Source: Nostoc sp. GT001 (lineage in GTDB: Bacteria; Cyanobacteriota; Cyanobacteriia; Cyanobacteriales; Nostocaceae). Taken from it: a DNA stretch of 64,000 bases. Positions 55,413 to 63,942 of the stretch are shown here, piece by piece. A program made the position numbers and the translations under genes. A model generated the notes under the pieces. It was not told where the DNA came from and made no database searches. It was given only the letters and a program-made list of their open reading frames with translations. The first letter of the stretch is position 1. Every line of letters begins with the position of its first letter. The stretch covers positions 689,777 to 753,776 of the forward strand of contig NZ_JAUDRJ010000003.1 in NCBI RefSeq assembly GCF_030382115.1, given 5' to 3'.

Positions 55413-55898
55413 ATGTTAACTAAGTATACGGAATATCTTATACATCAACAATGGATGAATTATGCCCTAGAATTAGCAAAAACAGCAGGTGAGGCAGGTG
55501 AAATCCCTGTAGGTGCTGTTATAATTGATTCAACAGGCAAATTGCTAGCACAAGGAGAAAACAGAAAAGAGCGCGACAAAGATCCTACCGCTCATGCGGA
55601 AATTCTCGCTATCAAGACAGCGGCAACAACTTTACAAAATTGGCATCTTAATGAATGCACCCTCTATGTAACTCTCGAACCTTGCCCGATGTGTGCAGGT
55701 GCGATCGTCCAATCACGACTAGGACTACTGGTATATGGAGTAGACGATACAAAAACTGGCGCAATTCGTACAGTTATTAACATCCCCGATAGTGCTGCTT
55801 CTAATCACCGTCTCCAAGTAATCGGAGGTATTCTAGAGTCAGCTTGTCGTCAGCAATTACAGACTTGGTTTGCTACTAGGCGGCGTAAGGTAAACTAA
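55413..55898 (+). CDS. tadA: tRNA-specific adenosine deaminase
   Basis: TadA converts A34 of tRNA-Arg(ACG) to inosine. The zinc-dependent deaminase motifs are HAEILAI (H61, catalytic E63) and PCPMCAGA (C91, C94). The PVGAVII segment is typical. Starts at 55413 and at ATG 55452 (MNYALELAKTAG) are both possible; the longer form is 161 residues, at the normal length. Confidence 0.94.
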   Translation: MLTKYTEYLIHQQWMNYALELAKTAGEAGEIPVGAVIIDSTGKLLAQGENRKERDKDPTAHAEILAIKTAATTLQNWHLNECTLYVTLEPCPMCAGAIVQSRLGLLVYGVDDTKTGAIRTVINIPDSAASNHRLQVIGGILESACRQQLQTWFATRRRKVN

Positions 55899-56011
55899 CG
55901 GACAGAGGTAAAACTGTCCATCTACTACGACACAAGTCACACAAGAGAATCTACGGTGTAACTAATCAGGCTTTTCGTTAAATTTTTACCCGTCAATCAG
56001 CTGCATCCGTC

Positions 56012-56767
56012 ATGATGGAATTTTCCTCTTCATCCGATACCTGCCAGCACACCCCAGCAAATCCTCAGGTAGATAGCACTACCTCAAGGGTTTCTCCTTG
56101 GTTAAGTCCCCTGGCATATTTATTAGGGCGTCACTGCCTATTACCATTATTCTTTGGACAAATTAGAATAACCGGACAAAAAAATATCCCTACAACTGGG
56201 CCTGTAATCCTTGCGCCTACACATCGAGCGCGTTGGGATGCCTTGCTTGTACCCTACGCTACCGCTTGTCTAAGAAAGCAAGACTTGCGATTTATGGTGA
56301 CTATTGACGAATGCCAAGGTTTGCAAGGCTGGTTTGTTCGACGTTTAGGGGGATTTCCTGTAAATTCTAAGCATCCGTCAATCCGCACGCTGCGACATGG
56401 GGTAGAACTACTTCAGCAGCAAAAAACTCTGGTAATCTTTCCAGAAGGTAACATTTTTCGTGATGGTCAAGTTCACCAGTTGAAGCCAGGAATTGCTCGT
56501 CTTGCTTTGAGTGCTGAATCTAGTCATTCCGGGCTGGGAGTGAAAATTATACCCATAGGCATTAATTACAGCCAACCTTATCCAAATTGGGGTACAGATG
56601 TGAGTATTGACATTGGCTCCCCAATCAAAGTGACGGATTACATGAGTGGCTGTATAAAACAAGATGCAAAAAGCATCACAACTGATTTAGCAAAGGCACT
56701 ACAACAATTAAGCCATCAAGAAACAAAAGTTACTAATCACGCATTTGCAGAAATTACTAATTCTTGA
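56012..56767 (+). CDS. plsC: 1-acyl-sn-glycerol-3-phosphate acyltransferase (PlsC family)
   Basis: This 251-residue acyltransferase makes phosphatidic acid for membrane lipids. The HX4D motif is at 71-76 (HRARWD), and the glycerol-phosphate-binding FPEGNIFRDG segment is at about 139-148. It has a hydrophobic region ahead of the motif (LSPLAYLLGRHCLLPLFFG) that may associate with membrane. Cyanobacteria carry several PlsC-type enzymes, and the exact acyl preference is not readable. The start is ATG 56012. Confidence 0.92.
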   Translation: MMEFSSSSDTCQHTPANPQVDSTTSRVSPWLSPLAYLLGRHCLLPLFFGQIRITGQKNIPTTGPVILAPTHRARWDALLVPYATACLRKQDLRFMVTIDECQGLQGWFVRRLGGFPVNSKHPSIRTLRHGVELLQQQKTLVIFPEGNIFRDGQVHQLKPGIARLALSAESSHSGLGVKIIPIGINYSQPYPNWGTDVSIDIGSPIKVTDYMSGCIKQDAKSITTDLAKALQQLSHQETKVTNHAFAEITNS

Positions 56768-57289
56768 TCTTGTTAAACATCAAGAGTTCCAAGACTAGCT
56801 CTTAAGCATTGACCATTAATCGTGCATGATTAAGAAACTGCACGTTTTCAAGGTTTGACACTAACTGCTAACTGCTACACTCATCCTGAATAAGTGACAA
56901 AAGAATTAGTGATATTTTGTAACCTTTGAGGATGTATACATATATAGATTACTCTCTATCTACGCGATATTCAGCCAAATTGGCATTTTTTTGAGTAAAT
57001 AGCTCAGAGTTGTCTGCAAACTATTGAATTGATTGATGAGCTATAGAGAATTAACGCGTTAACCCAGTCCACTGTGGGTATCGCTAATCACAACTATTTA
57101 AGTTAGTTACTATACAGGGGTAATGGGAACTCTATTAAACTGATTTTTAGTCTAAATCAGAGATACTTAGGATGTAACTTTGCTTTGTCCAAGACCAAAA
57201 CAGAGTTAAGATACCCGAAGTTTCCCTAGCTCTTTTATATAGTTGTCGCACTAATTGATCCCATGAACACTGCTGTCGCTGTTACCTTG
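56768..57289. other. spacer upstream of the secreted protein gene
   Basis: About 500 bases with no supported gene. Short inverted repeats (for example TTAATC/GATTAA at about 56817-56834) are the only structures noted. Confidence 0.35.
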
Positions 57290-57871
57290 ATGCACCGTAC
57301 TGTTTTATCAGTTATAGCAGTCCTCAGCCTGCTATCACCTGTGAATGCTCAGGTATCACAGTCACCAGGCACTACCAGCCAACCACAACCCATTGACCCC
57401 AACGATCCTAATAACCTCCGCCCCATAACCCAAAGTAACAGCCTTTTGAGCATTGCAGGTGGCGATCGCTTAGTAAAAGATGCAGAACAAGCCGTTTCTG
57501 CTCAGAACTACCCCTTAGCTGCCAAGAAACTGCAAGAAGCGCGTCAAGTTTATAATCAGCTATCTAATTTTTATCAAGAGTTAAATTCTAGCTTTTCGGG
57601 AATTGACAACAGAGTTTCTGATTCTCAGCGTCAAAAAGCTCTATTAACAGCCCAAAAGCGAGATGAAGCCACCTTTCAGCTAGCATTGGTACATCGGGCA
57701 CAAAATCAGCCAGAATTAGCTGTACCGTTGTTAGTTCAAATAATTAAGAGTCAAAACCCGACACGGGATTTAGGCAAGAAAGCCTATAAACAGTTGTTTG
57801 AGTTGGGTTTTGTTGATTCTCCTTATCCCAGAGAAGGTGGTAATTCATCCTCTTCATCCCCAAAAAAATAA
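57290..57871 (+). CDS. exported helical protein of unknown function
   Basis: This protein (193 residues from ATG 57290, or 202 from 57263) has a signal peptide with hydrophobic core VLSVIAVLSLLS and likely cleavage after VNA. The mature part has a disordered Pro/Ser-rich linker, then two to three helical hairpins (for example AEQAVSAQNYPLAAKKLQEA and AQKRDEATFQLALVHRAQ) reminiscent of tetratricopeptide repeats. It probably acts in the periplasm or thylakoid lumen. No known family name came to mind. Confidence 0.65.
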   Translation: MHRTVLSVIAVLSLLSPVNAQVSQSPGTTSQPQPIDPNDPNNLRPITQSNSLLSIAGGDRLVKDAEQAVSAQNYPLAAKKLQEARQVYNQLSNFYQELNSSFSGIDNRVSDSQRQKALLTAQKRDEATFQLALVHRAQNQPELAVPLLVQIIKSQNPTRDLGKKAYKQLFELGFVDSPYPREGGNSSSSSPKK

Positions 57872-58093
57872 ATTAAATTTTTGTTGCCTGTTTTTCCCTA
57901 CCCACATTTCTTTAACCAGTTGCTTGGGAACGCCCCAGTGCTAGGATAGAGCTATCTATCGTAACCAAAACCTGAGCGTTCTCAAGTAATACACCTCAGA
58001 GGCGCCTTTATCTACAGCCTTGCCAAAGCCTGAAGTTGGCACAGGCTATTTGCTCTATATCTGTTAATAATAGAAAAGTAAGTTTTTTCAGGA

Positions 58094-58357
58094 ATGGCGA
58101 TGATTAGTCCGCAACAGGTTGAGGAAATGATCAAGGCGGGACTGCCAGACGCACAGGTTCAGGTGCAAGACTTGACTGGTGGCGGCGACCACTATCAGGT
58201 GACAGTAGTTTCATCGCACTTTGCAGGTAAAGGACTAGTGCAACAGCACCAGTTAGTTTATGGTGCGTTGGGTCAAGCTATGTCAACTGAAGCAATTCAT
58301 GCTTTGGCGGTGAAAACATACACTCCCGAAGCTTGGCAAGCAACAGCAAGTTCCTAA
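58094..58357 (+). CDS. bolA: BolA-family protein
   Basis: This 87-residue protein has the BolA fold: a helix ([19 protein letters not shown]), [11 protein letters not shown] and the HQLVYGALG segment with a conserved His that helps hold a 2Fe-2S cluster with glutaredoxin. BolA-like proteins work with CGFS glutaredoxins in iron homeostasis and Fe-S trafficking. The monothiol glutaredoxin lies 113 bases downstream. Confidence 0.92.
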   Translation: MAMISPQQVEEMIKAGLPDAQVQVQDLTGGGDHYQVTVVSSHFAGKGLVQQHQLVYGALGQAMSTEAIHALAVKTYTPEAWQATASS

Positions 58358-58360
58358 AGT

Positions 58361-58440
58361 TAGGAGTTAGAAGTTAGAAGTTAAGAGTTATGAATTATGA
58401 ATTTTTAACTCCTCACTCTTCACTCCTCACTCCTCACTCT
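58361..58440. repeat. tandem heptamers between bolA and grx4
   Basis: AGTTAGA/AGTTAGG-type units are followed by CACTCCT-type units, together forming an imperfect inverted pair. Confidence 0.7.
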
Positions 58441-58469
58441 ATTAATGCAACATAGGAAACATAAATACC

Positions 58470-58793
58470 ATGACACCAGAACTCAAAGACAAAATTGATA
58501 GCTTGCTACAAGAAAACAAGATTTTAGTTTTCATGAAGGGAAACAAGTTAATGCCCCAATGTGGTTTCTCCAACAACGTTGTGCAGATTCTCAATACCTT
58601 GGGAGTTCCCTTTGAGACGGTTGACGTTCTATCAGATCCTGAAATTCGTCAAGGTATTAAAGAATACTCTAGTTGGCCCACAATCCCCCAAGTGTATATC
58701 AATGGTGAATTCCTTGGCGGTTCTGATATTTTGATTGAACTGTACCAGAAAGGTGAATTGCAGGAAAAGGTAGAAGTAGCATTAGCTTCTTAA
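58470..58793 (+). CDS. grxD: monothiol glutaredoxin (CGFS type)
   Basis: This 107-residue protein has the CGFS active site (Cys31) in [12 protein letters not shown], and [19 protein letters not shown] for glutathione and cis-Pro binding. CGFS glutaredoxins bind a bridging 2Fe-2S cluster with glutathione and pass it to target proteins, often with BolA. The bolA gene is immediately upstream. A hairpin terminator follows. Confidence 0.95.
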   Translation: MTPELKDKIDSLLQENKILVFMKGNKLMPQCGFSNNVVQILNTLGVPFETVDVLSDPEIRQGIKEYSSWPTIPQVYINGEFLGGSDILIELYQKGELQEKVEVALAS

Positions 58794-58869
58794 GCTCTTT
58801 TTACCCAAACTAAAGGGTATGTTGCTGAATTTGCGCTTTGCTATCAAGGCAATGTGCCATTTTTAATAT

Positions 58870-58916
58870 CCTTGAAAGGAGATATACTATTTCTTTCCCC
58901 TTTCAAGGGTTTTTTA
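58870..58916 (+). terminator. intrinsic terminator after grxD
   Basis: CCTTGAAAGG pairs with CCTTTCAAGG (10 bp, perfect) followed by GTTTTTT. Confidence 0.8.
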
Positions 58917-59143
58917 ATCGGTTTCTGACAAAAATACTCTTTGTTGGACTTGATTTTATTGCTAAACAACAATCCCCTCAGTCTAATTGGCTTTGCCAAT
59001 ATAGGGCTGAGGGGATGCGTTTAATCAATACAATATCTATCTCCAAAATTTCACACCACGACAACCCGTTGACCAATACAGATAATATGCTATAATTATC
59101 TGCGGTAATTAACGGTTACTATCAATTACCATTTACCTGGTAA
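58917..59143. other. spacer with a CCCCTCAG hairpin
   Basis: TCCCCTCAG and CTGAGGGGA at about 58974-59016 form a stem. No gene is seen. Confidence 0.45.
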
Positions 59144-59392
59144 TTAGTAGTAATCGGGCTGTGGCTGTGGTTGTGGCACTGCAAAGTTTGAACCATCGTA
59201 CAAGAAGCGGCTGGCTTCCTCTTCTAGGCGATGAATCAGATAAGGTTCAATGACATTGCTGTGTCGCAGTGCGGCTAGATATCCATCCAAATACATCCGC
59301 ATATCATCCGTGCGATAACCGCGATTCCATAACTCGATGAAGGCATCGGTGAGTCTTTGGTAATAGCGGATGGTTTGTGTGTCTTGGAGCAT
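59144..59392 (-). CDS. conserved cyanobacterial 82-residue protein (DUF6761-like)
   Basis: This small protein starts MLQDTQTIRYYQRLTDAFIE and continues with WNRGYRTDDMRMYLDGYLAA and IEPYLIHRLEEEASRF, then a Pro/Gln-rich tail. It is helical and highly regular in composition, which is characteristic of a conserved cyanobacterial family (I recall DUF6761). No function is known to me. It is divergent from the OmpR-type gene, with about 590 bases between them. Confidence 0.7.
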   Translation of the reverse strand: MLQDTQTIRYYQRLTDAFIELWNRGYRTDDMRMYLDGYLAALRHSNVIEPYLIHRLEEEASRFLYDGSNFAVPQPQPQPDYY

Positions 59393-59985
59393 AACTGCTG
59401 TATTAATCTCTTTGGAATGAGAATTGTAAATGATTCACGCTAAAAAGTGAAGTGTAATTTCACTTTGGCATAAACTCAAAGTCAACACATCTACTTTGGG
59501 TATTACCCTCATAGCAGCTACAAGCTACTTTAATCTTATTCCAGAAAACATCGATTCTAGTTAGCTGCTAAGTTATTTTTTTGATTTTCACAATCACAGC
59601 CCAATTGTATTGATGTTATATTCCTGGATGGGAGTACTCAATTTTTGCGAAAAAATCCACTTTTGCCATCAGGTTTAATCAGGTTGAAAAGCTGTTGTTG
59701 TTGTTGTTAGCTGGTTGGGTTATAGATATTTGCCACATTACACCCATCTCAAAGCAAAATGTTAAGTTAAAAGAACTTTTTATAAGTCTAACAACGCTTT
59801 CGAGAAATTTAATAAAAATTTAATAATATTTCTAATTGCCTATTGGCAAGGCATAAATTAAAGATATTGCCACTTATTTTATTAGGAAATGTAAAGTTAA
59901 TCGCAATTGAAGTAACAAAGGCTACAAAACCTTAGAGACGGGCTTGTTAATTTGAAAGTCATCGACGCTAAGGGGTCTTGCCACC
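59393..59985. other. long AT-rich regulatory spacer
   Basis: About 590 bases without a gene. It contains a short TTG triplet run (59694-59710) and otherwise no strong structure. It separates two divergent genes. Confidence 0.4.
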
Positions 59986-60759
59986 GTGGGTTCGGTTTGT
60001 ATAGAAATCATTGAGGGGAATCCCCATCTGAGGTCGTTGTTGGGTTGGCACTTGCAACAACTGGAATACCGCGTGCATCAAGCTGCCAGTATTTATCAAG
60101 CAAGGGAAGTATTTTTAAGCCATCAACCAACACTGGTAGTTTTAGATGCAGACCTGCCTGATGGTGATGGCATTGAGTTTTGTCGTTGGTTGCATCGTCA
60201 GCAACAGCCTCTAATCTTAATGCTATCTGCCCGTAATAGTGAAGCTGATATAGTCGCAGGTTTAAAGGCGGGTGCAGATGATTACTTGAGCAAACCTTTT
60301 GGAATGCAAGAGTTTTTGGCACGGGTAGAGGCACTGATTCGCCGGAAGCGCACACCTACTGCACCAGCTTATTTGGATTATGGCACTTTGCAAATCGATC
60401 TAGTTCAGCGTCGTGTCCGCTTCCAAGGGGAGTTTATTGACTTAACGCCCCAGGAATTCAGTTTGCTGTACGTTTTAGCACAAGCTGGGGGAGTACCTCT
60501 AAGTAGATCGGAGTTGCTGCGTCGTGCTTGGCCGGATGCTATTGATAACCCTCGTACCATTGATACTCATGTTTTATCGCTGCGGAAAAAGGTTGAACTC
60601 GATCCTCGGCAACCCAATTTGATTCAAACTATCCGCAATGTTGGATACCGTTTTAACATGGAAATTTTGAATACCAATATTTCACAGTCACAGACAACAA
60701 AGTTAGCTAGAGAGAGATTTAATAATCAACGTTCAACACTTACTAGTAGTCAAGTGTGA
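59986..60759 (+). CDS. OmpR-type response regulator with atypical receiver pocket
   Basis: This 257-residue regulator has a receiver domain (1-120) and an OmpR-type winged helix (about 130-225: VRFQGEFIDLTPQEFSLLYVL and RTIDTHVLSLRKKVE). The phosphoacceptor D54 (VVLDADLPDGDG), S81 and K103 (SKPF) are in place. The acidic pair that binds Mg is replaced by E10-G11 (IIEGNP), so phosphorylation may be weak or absent. A 30-residue Ser/Thr-rich tail follows the DNA-binding domain. The start is GTG 59986. No kinase gene is adjacent. Confidence 0.88.
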   Translation: MGSVCIEIIEGNPHLRSLLGWHLQQLEYRVHQAASIYQAREVFLSHQPTLVVLDADLPDGDGIEFCRWLHRQQQPLILMLSARNSEADIVAGLKAGADDYLSKPFGMQEFLARVEALIRRKRTPTAPAYLDYGTLQIDLVQRRVRFQGEFIDLTPQEFSLLYVLAQAGGVPLSRSELLRRAWPDAIDNPRTIDTHVLSLRKKVELDPRQPNLIQTIRNVGYRFNMEILNTNISQSQTTKLARERFNNQRSTLTSSQV

Positions 60760-60820
60760 ATTAGGTAGTAGGGTGAGGGGGAGTAAGAAAACGATTCCTG
60801 ATTCCTGTCTCATCCAAAAT

Positions 60821-61594
60821 TTAAAATCCAAAATCGTCTTGAGCTGCTGCTTGAATCAGACTTTTTCGTAATTCAATCCAATCTATCTCTGAGGCTGTTT
60901 GATTTGCGAATAAATGACCTTGTTGCAGGTGTAATAACCGAGAGCAAAACATCTGGGCTAGTTCCAGTTGGTGATTCACCATCAGAATCGTGGTTTGATG
61001 AGTTTGACTCAACTGGGTTAAGACTTGCATTAGATGAGAAGCCGTACCAGGATCGAGGGCAGAGGTTGGCTCATCTAATAATAATATTTTAGGCTGGATG
61101 ACTAAGGCACGAGCGATCGCTACTAGTTGTCGTTGTCCTGAAGAAAGTTGCACCTCTGTTCGCTCTAACCATTCATTGGGAATGTGCAGTTGGTCTGTCC
61201 AGTGATTGACTCGTTGCTGAATTGTCTGTTTGGGCAAACCACGCAAAACTAAAGGATAAGCCAAGGATTGCCCAACTGTCATCCCCAACAGCTTTGATTC
61301 TTGCAATACAAGTACAAGTATCTGCCGTAGCTGGATGACAGGAATTTGGCGATATTCTTGATTTTCCAGATAGAGTTTACCACTCGTGGGTTCAATTAGG
61401 CGGTTGATGAGGCGTAATAACGAAGTTTTGCCAGCACCTACTGGGCCTACAATTGCAATGCATTCGCTCTGGAATACCTCTAAGGAAATATCCTGCAATA
61501 TGGGGTATCCCTGCTGATTGCCAGGAAGTTGGGTTTTCAGCTTTGTAAACAGATTAACTTGCTCTAGCCTGAGTGTGGCTTTTGCTGTATTCAA
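60821..61594 (-). CDS. ABC transporter ATP-binding protein
   Basis: This 257-residue ABC ATPase has Walker A at 50-57 (GPVGAGKT), Q-loop Gln98 and Walker B LLLDEP (171-176). The signature motif is LSSGQ (150-154) instead of LSGGQ, a conservative variant. The D-loop and switch His (MVNHQ) are normal. There is no permease gene beside it, so its partner is unknown; it resembles amino acid/phosphate or metal importers in general only. The broken membrane-protein gene upstream on the same strand is not a transporter permease by appearance. Confidence 0.85.
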   Translation of the reverse strand: MNTAKATLRLEQVNLFTKLKTQLPGNQQGYPILQDISLEVFQSECIAIVGPVGAGKTSLLRLINRLIEPTSGKLYLENQEYRQIPVIQLRQILVLVLQESKLLGMTVGQSLAYPLVLRGLPKQTIQQRVNHWTDQLHIPNEWLERTEVQLSSGQRQLVAIARALVIQPKILLLDEPTSALDPGTASHLMQVLTQLSQTHQTTILMVNHQLELAQMFCSRLLHLQQGHLFANQTASEIDWIELRKSLIQAAAQDDFGF

Positions 61595-61644
61595 GGGGAG
61601 TGGGGAGTGGGGACTAGGGAGAAATCAATGCCCAATTCCCAATT

Positions 61645-62212
61645 TTAAGTTAATTGTGCAGTAGTTAATGCTGTAGCGATCGCCCAGCCATCGACTAATA
61701 GTAGCAGCAGTGTGCATACCAGTAAAATCAGGTACATCCAGGGCTGCGCTAAAGAGCGAACATCTGTGGTGTCAATGCTCGTCTTTGCTTGGACAATTTG
61801 CACCAAACGGGCAAATCCAGCTACACGCATCGGTAGTAAATAAGCTTTCCCATCGTGGCTGAGGAAGTAATAAACTAGCCCTCCTTGACTAGGTGCTACG
61901 GGGTTTTAACTCTTTGACTTGTGACCAAGGTAAAGACCAGCCTTTACGAAAAAAACGAGGCACCCAGGCGGGGTAAGTAAGCTGAATTCCCTCGTCATCT
62001 ACCATTACTTGTTCAGTTAATACTGCGTACAAGGCAACAAAACCGATGCCAATCCCTATCCACAATAATTCTGGAGGTACGGGTGCAGCTGTTACCTGCG
62101 ATAAAAAAGGTAATGGAACTGTGAGTGCTATGTATAGACTCAGCAACGTTATCCGAATCAAAGGAGACAAACGAAAAACAGAAGGTGAGATATTGGCTGA
62201 GTTTGCTGTCAC
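61645..62212 (-). pseudogene. frameshifted two-part membrane protein gene of unknown function
   Basis: Two adjoining frames read as one protein of about 188 residues if one base is removed. The first (62212-61889) has two membrane helices and a PH-like stretch ending VKELKPRST, then a stop. The second frame, beginning SQGGLVYYFLSHDGKAYLLP, continues to MRVAGFARLVQIVQ, a further membrane helix, and its own stop at 61645. The break lies in or just before the octamer CACCTAGT (61888-61895). It is either a real frameshift or a sequencing error. No family name came to mind. Confidence 0.8.
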
Positions 62213-62296
62213 GGCTCAATTACAATGCTTTTCTTCATTGTAGAGTAGGTCTATGTCTTAGCTGGAGTGTTGGAAATAAGGTATGCCAATTTAATA

Positions 62297-62350
62297 ATTC
62301 GTAATTCGTAATACTTCGGCTACGCTCAGTACAAGTTCGTAATTCGCAAT
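62297..62350. repeat. AATTCGT heptamers with a TACTTCGGCTACGCTCAGTA element
   Basis: AATTCGT-type units flank a TACTTCGGCTACGCTCAGTA motif that occurs widely in Nostoc spacers. Confidence 0.65.
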
Positions 62351-62353
62351 TTT

Positions 62354-62816
62354 TTAGGGTAAATACTTTTGTACTACAATCCAACCAGTAAGGGATACCC
62401 AGGCAAATCCTAGAAACAAAATAATATTTACGCCGATGTGTAAGGGTCTAGCCCAAGGTCGTCTGGCACTAATTTGGGTGGCACTGAAAGCAGACAGTAA
62501 AACTAGTGCTACCACTATCAACCCAGCGATTAAGTGTGATGAGTGACCTAAAGAGCCAAAGTGCCCTAAAGTGCCAACAATACCGATCGCTAGCAACAGT
62601 AGCACTAAACTTACCATGCTAATGCCCATTGTATAGTGGAGCGATCGCACCCCTTTATTACCGCCCATAAATGGCGTGATAAAAGGAAATTGCTGCGAAG
62701 TTCTCGCCCGAAACATCCAAACACTAGGTGACTGCTAACATCAGATATGCCAGCAGGGACAACCCCATAGACCAGGCGGCTATTTTCCACAACCAAAGAA
62801 ATGAAGGCAGATTCAT
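62354..62816 (-). pseudogene. frameshifted DUF4079 membrane protein gene
   Basis: The frame with ATG 62814-62816 reads MNLPSFLWLWKIAAWSMGLS and ends at a TAG 62724-62726. The frame starting MFRARTSQQFPFITPFMGG continues the protein down to 62354. Removing one base near CACCTAGT gives an intact 153-residue protein with four membrane helices, the usual DUF4079 length. DUF4079 proteins occur in cyanobacteria and plant chloroplasts; function unknown. The frameshift sits in the first membrane helix region, so the shorter form starting at MFRA would lack it. Confidence 0.82.
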
Positions 62817-62852
62817 AAGATTGATTGTAGATGAGATGAGGGAGATGGGGAG

Positions 62853-62896
62853 AATAATTAATACCCAATGCCCAATGCCCCATGCCCCATGCCCAA
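62853..62896. repeat. CCCAATG/CCCCATG tandem repeat
   Basis: Consecutive CCCAATG and CCCCATG heptamers are present. Confidence 0.75.
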
Positions 62897-62959
62897 TAAA
62901 TAATAAACAAAAAGGGCTGCTGAATTAGCAACCCTTAAATTTAGATAAAATTGTTTTTT

Positions 62960-63355
62960 TTAATCAACCGAGGCTAAACCAAGGATTTGCAAGGGTTTTG
63001 TAGTATCTCCGATTTTTGTATTAATTTGCTGCACCATTAATTTGGTACTAAAAGGGTCTTTTTCATCTGATGAGTCTGTATCAAACTCATTAGTATTGGG
63101 TTCTTCGAGCATCAGGCGATCGCACGGAATCTTATCGGATAAAATTGCACTTGCCATCATCCCTGTATGAATCTCCACTTGACCTTTTCGCGGAGCTTCA
63201 AAAACTAAACGTTGTCCAGGGAAAACAACCCTTTCAAAGTACCAGTTGGGAATATTGGAGATGCGAGCTACCTGTATTTTGCTCGTGGCATTAATGTAGC
63301 AGCAGAGAATTTTTCCCGATTGCTCAGGTGGTAGAGGATCTAATATTTGAGCCAT
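62960..63355 (-). CDS. DUF1830 family protein
   Basis: This 131-residue protein starts MAQILDPLPPEQSGKILCCY and continues NATSKIQVARISNIPNWYFER and VFPGQRLVFEAP, diagnostic of DUF1830. The C-terminal 35 residues (LEEPNTNEFDTDSSDEKDP onwards) form an acidic tail. DUF1830 proteins are found in cyanobacteria only; no function is established that I know of. It is a single gene. Confidence 0.88.
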   Translation of the reverse strand: MAQILDPLPPEQSGKILCCYINATSKIQVARISNIPNWYFERVVFPGQRLVFEAPRKGQVEIHTGMMASAILSDKIPCDRLMLEEPNTNEFDTDSSDEKDPFSTKLMVQQINTKIGDTTKPLQILGLASVD

Positions 63356-63649
63356 AACTGCTGAGGAGCTTTACGCCACAATTTTACATTACACTAGCCA
63401 AGCCTAGCACCCACTGATCCCCAGTTGTTGTAACTGCGAATACCAACTGAGTATTTGTAGATTATTTCTGTCTAAAGATATATTTTTAGTTATGAAAATT
63501 TTGTAATTATTCACACCTTTTTCGGAATTATACACTATGAATAAAAGTTTTTGATATTTTTTCCTGGTATAAAAGCTTCAATTATCTTAAAGCAGATTGT
63601 TAAGGAATTGACATAACAACGATCCCCTTACTTTTAGCATAGCGAGGAA
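63356..63649. other. AT-rich spacer
   Basis: No gene or strong hairpin is seen in these 294 bases upstream of the DUF1830 gene. Confidence 0.4.
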
Positions 63650-63817
63650 GTGAGTTTTGCTGTTTCATCTACCCCAGAATTAATCGCCTGGGATCATCAC
63701 TTAATGAATAAACTCGATGTTATGGTAAAGCTATATGAAAAATGTCTTCATAAACCTCTCTATAGATTCTATGTATATTTTATGCACAGCAACTTTAGCG
63801 TTTTCCGCGGTTTCTAA
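63650..63817 (+). CDS. possible short ORF of unknown status
   Basis: A 55-residue frame starts GTG at 63650 (MSFAVSSTPELIAWDHHLMN) and ends at TAA 63815-63817. Its composition (His, Tyr and Phe rich) and a ribosome-binding sequence too close to the start make coding status doubtful. It is listed because it would otherwise be lost. Confidence 0.2.
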   Translation: MSFAVSSTPELIAWDHHLMNKLDVMVKLYEKCLHKPLYRFYVYFMHSNFSVFRGF

Positions 63818-63942
63818 CAGCAGATTTTAGATACCGATAATCGGCTGAAATGTCAAGCACGATTGTGATAAATAAAACCAAATAAAACAAGCACACACTG
63901 TAAGACTAGATGTTTCTCTCGCTTTCTCCACAGATTGGCAAG

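Noticed and set aside
59690..59720. CRISPR-like or microsatellite TTG run
   Set aside because: It is a short triplet run without spacers or repeat structure; no CRISPR array was found anywhere in the window.
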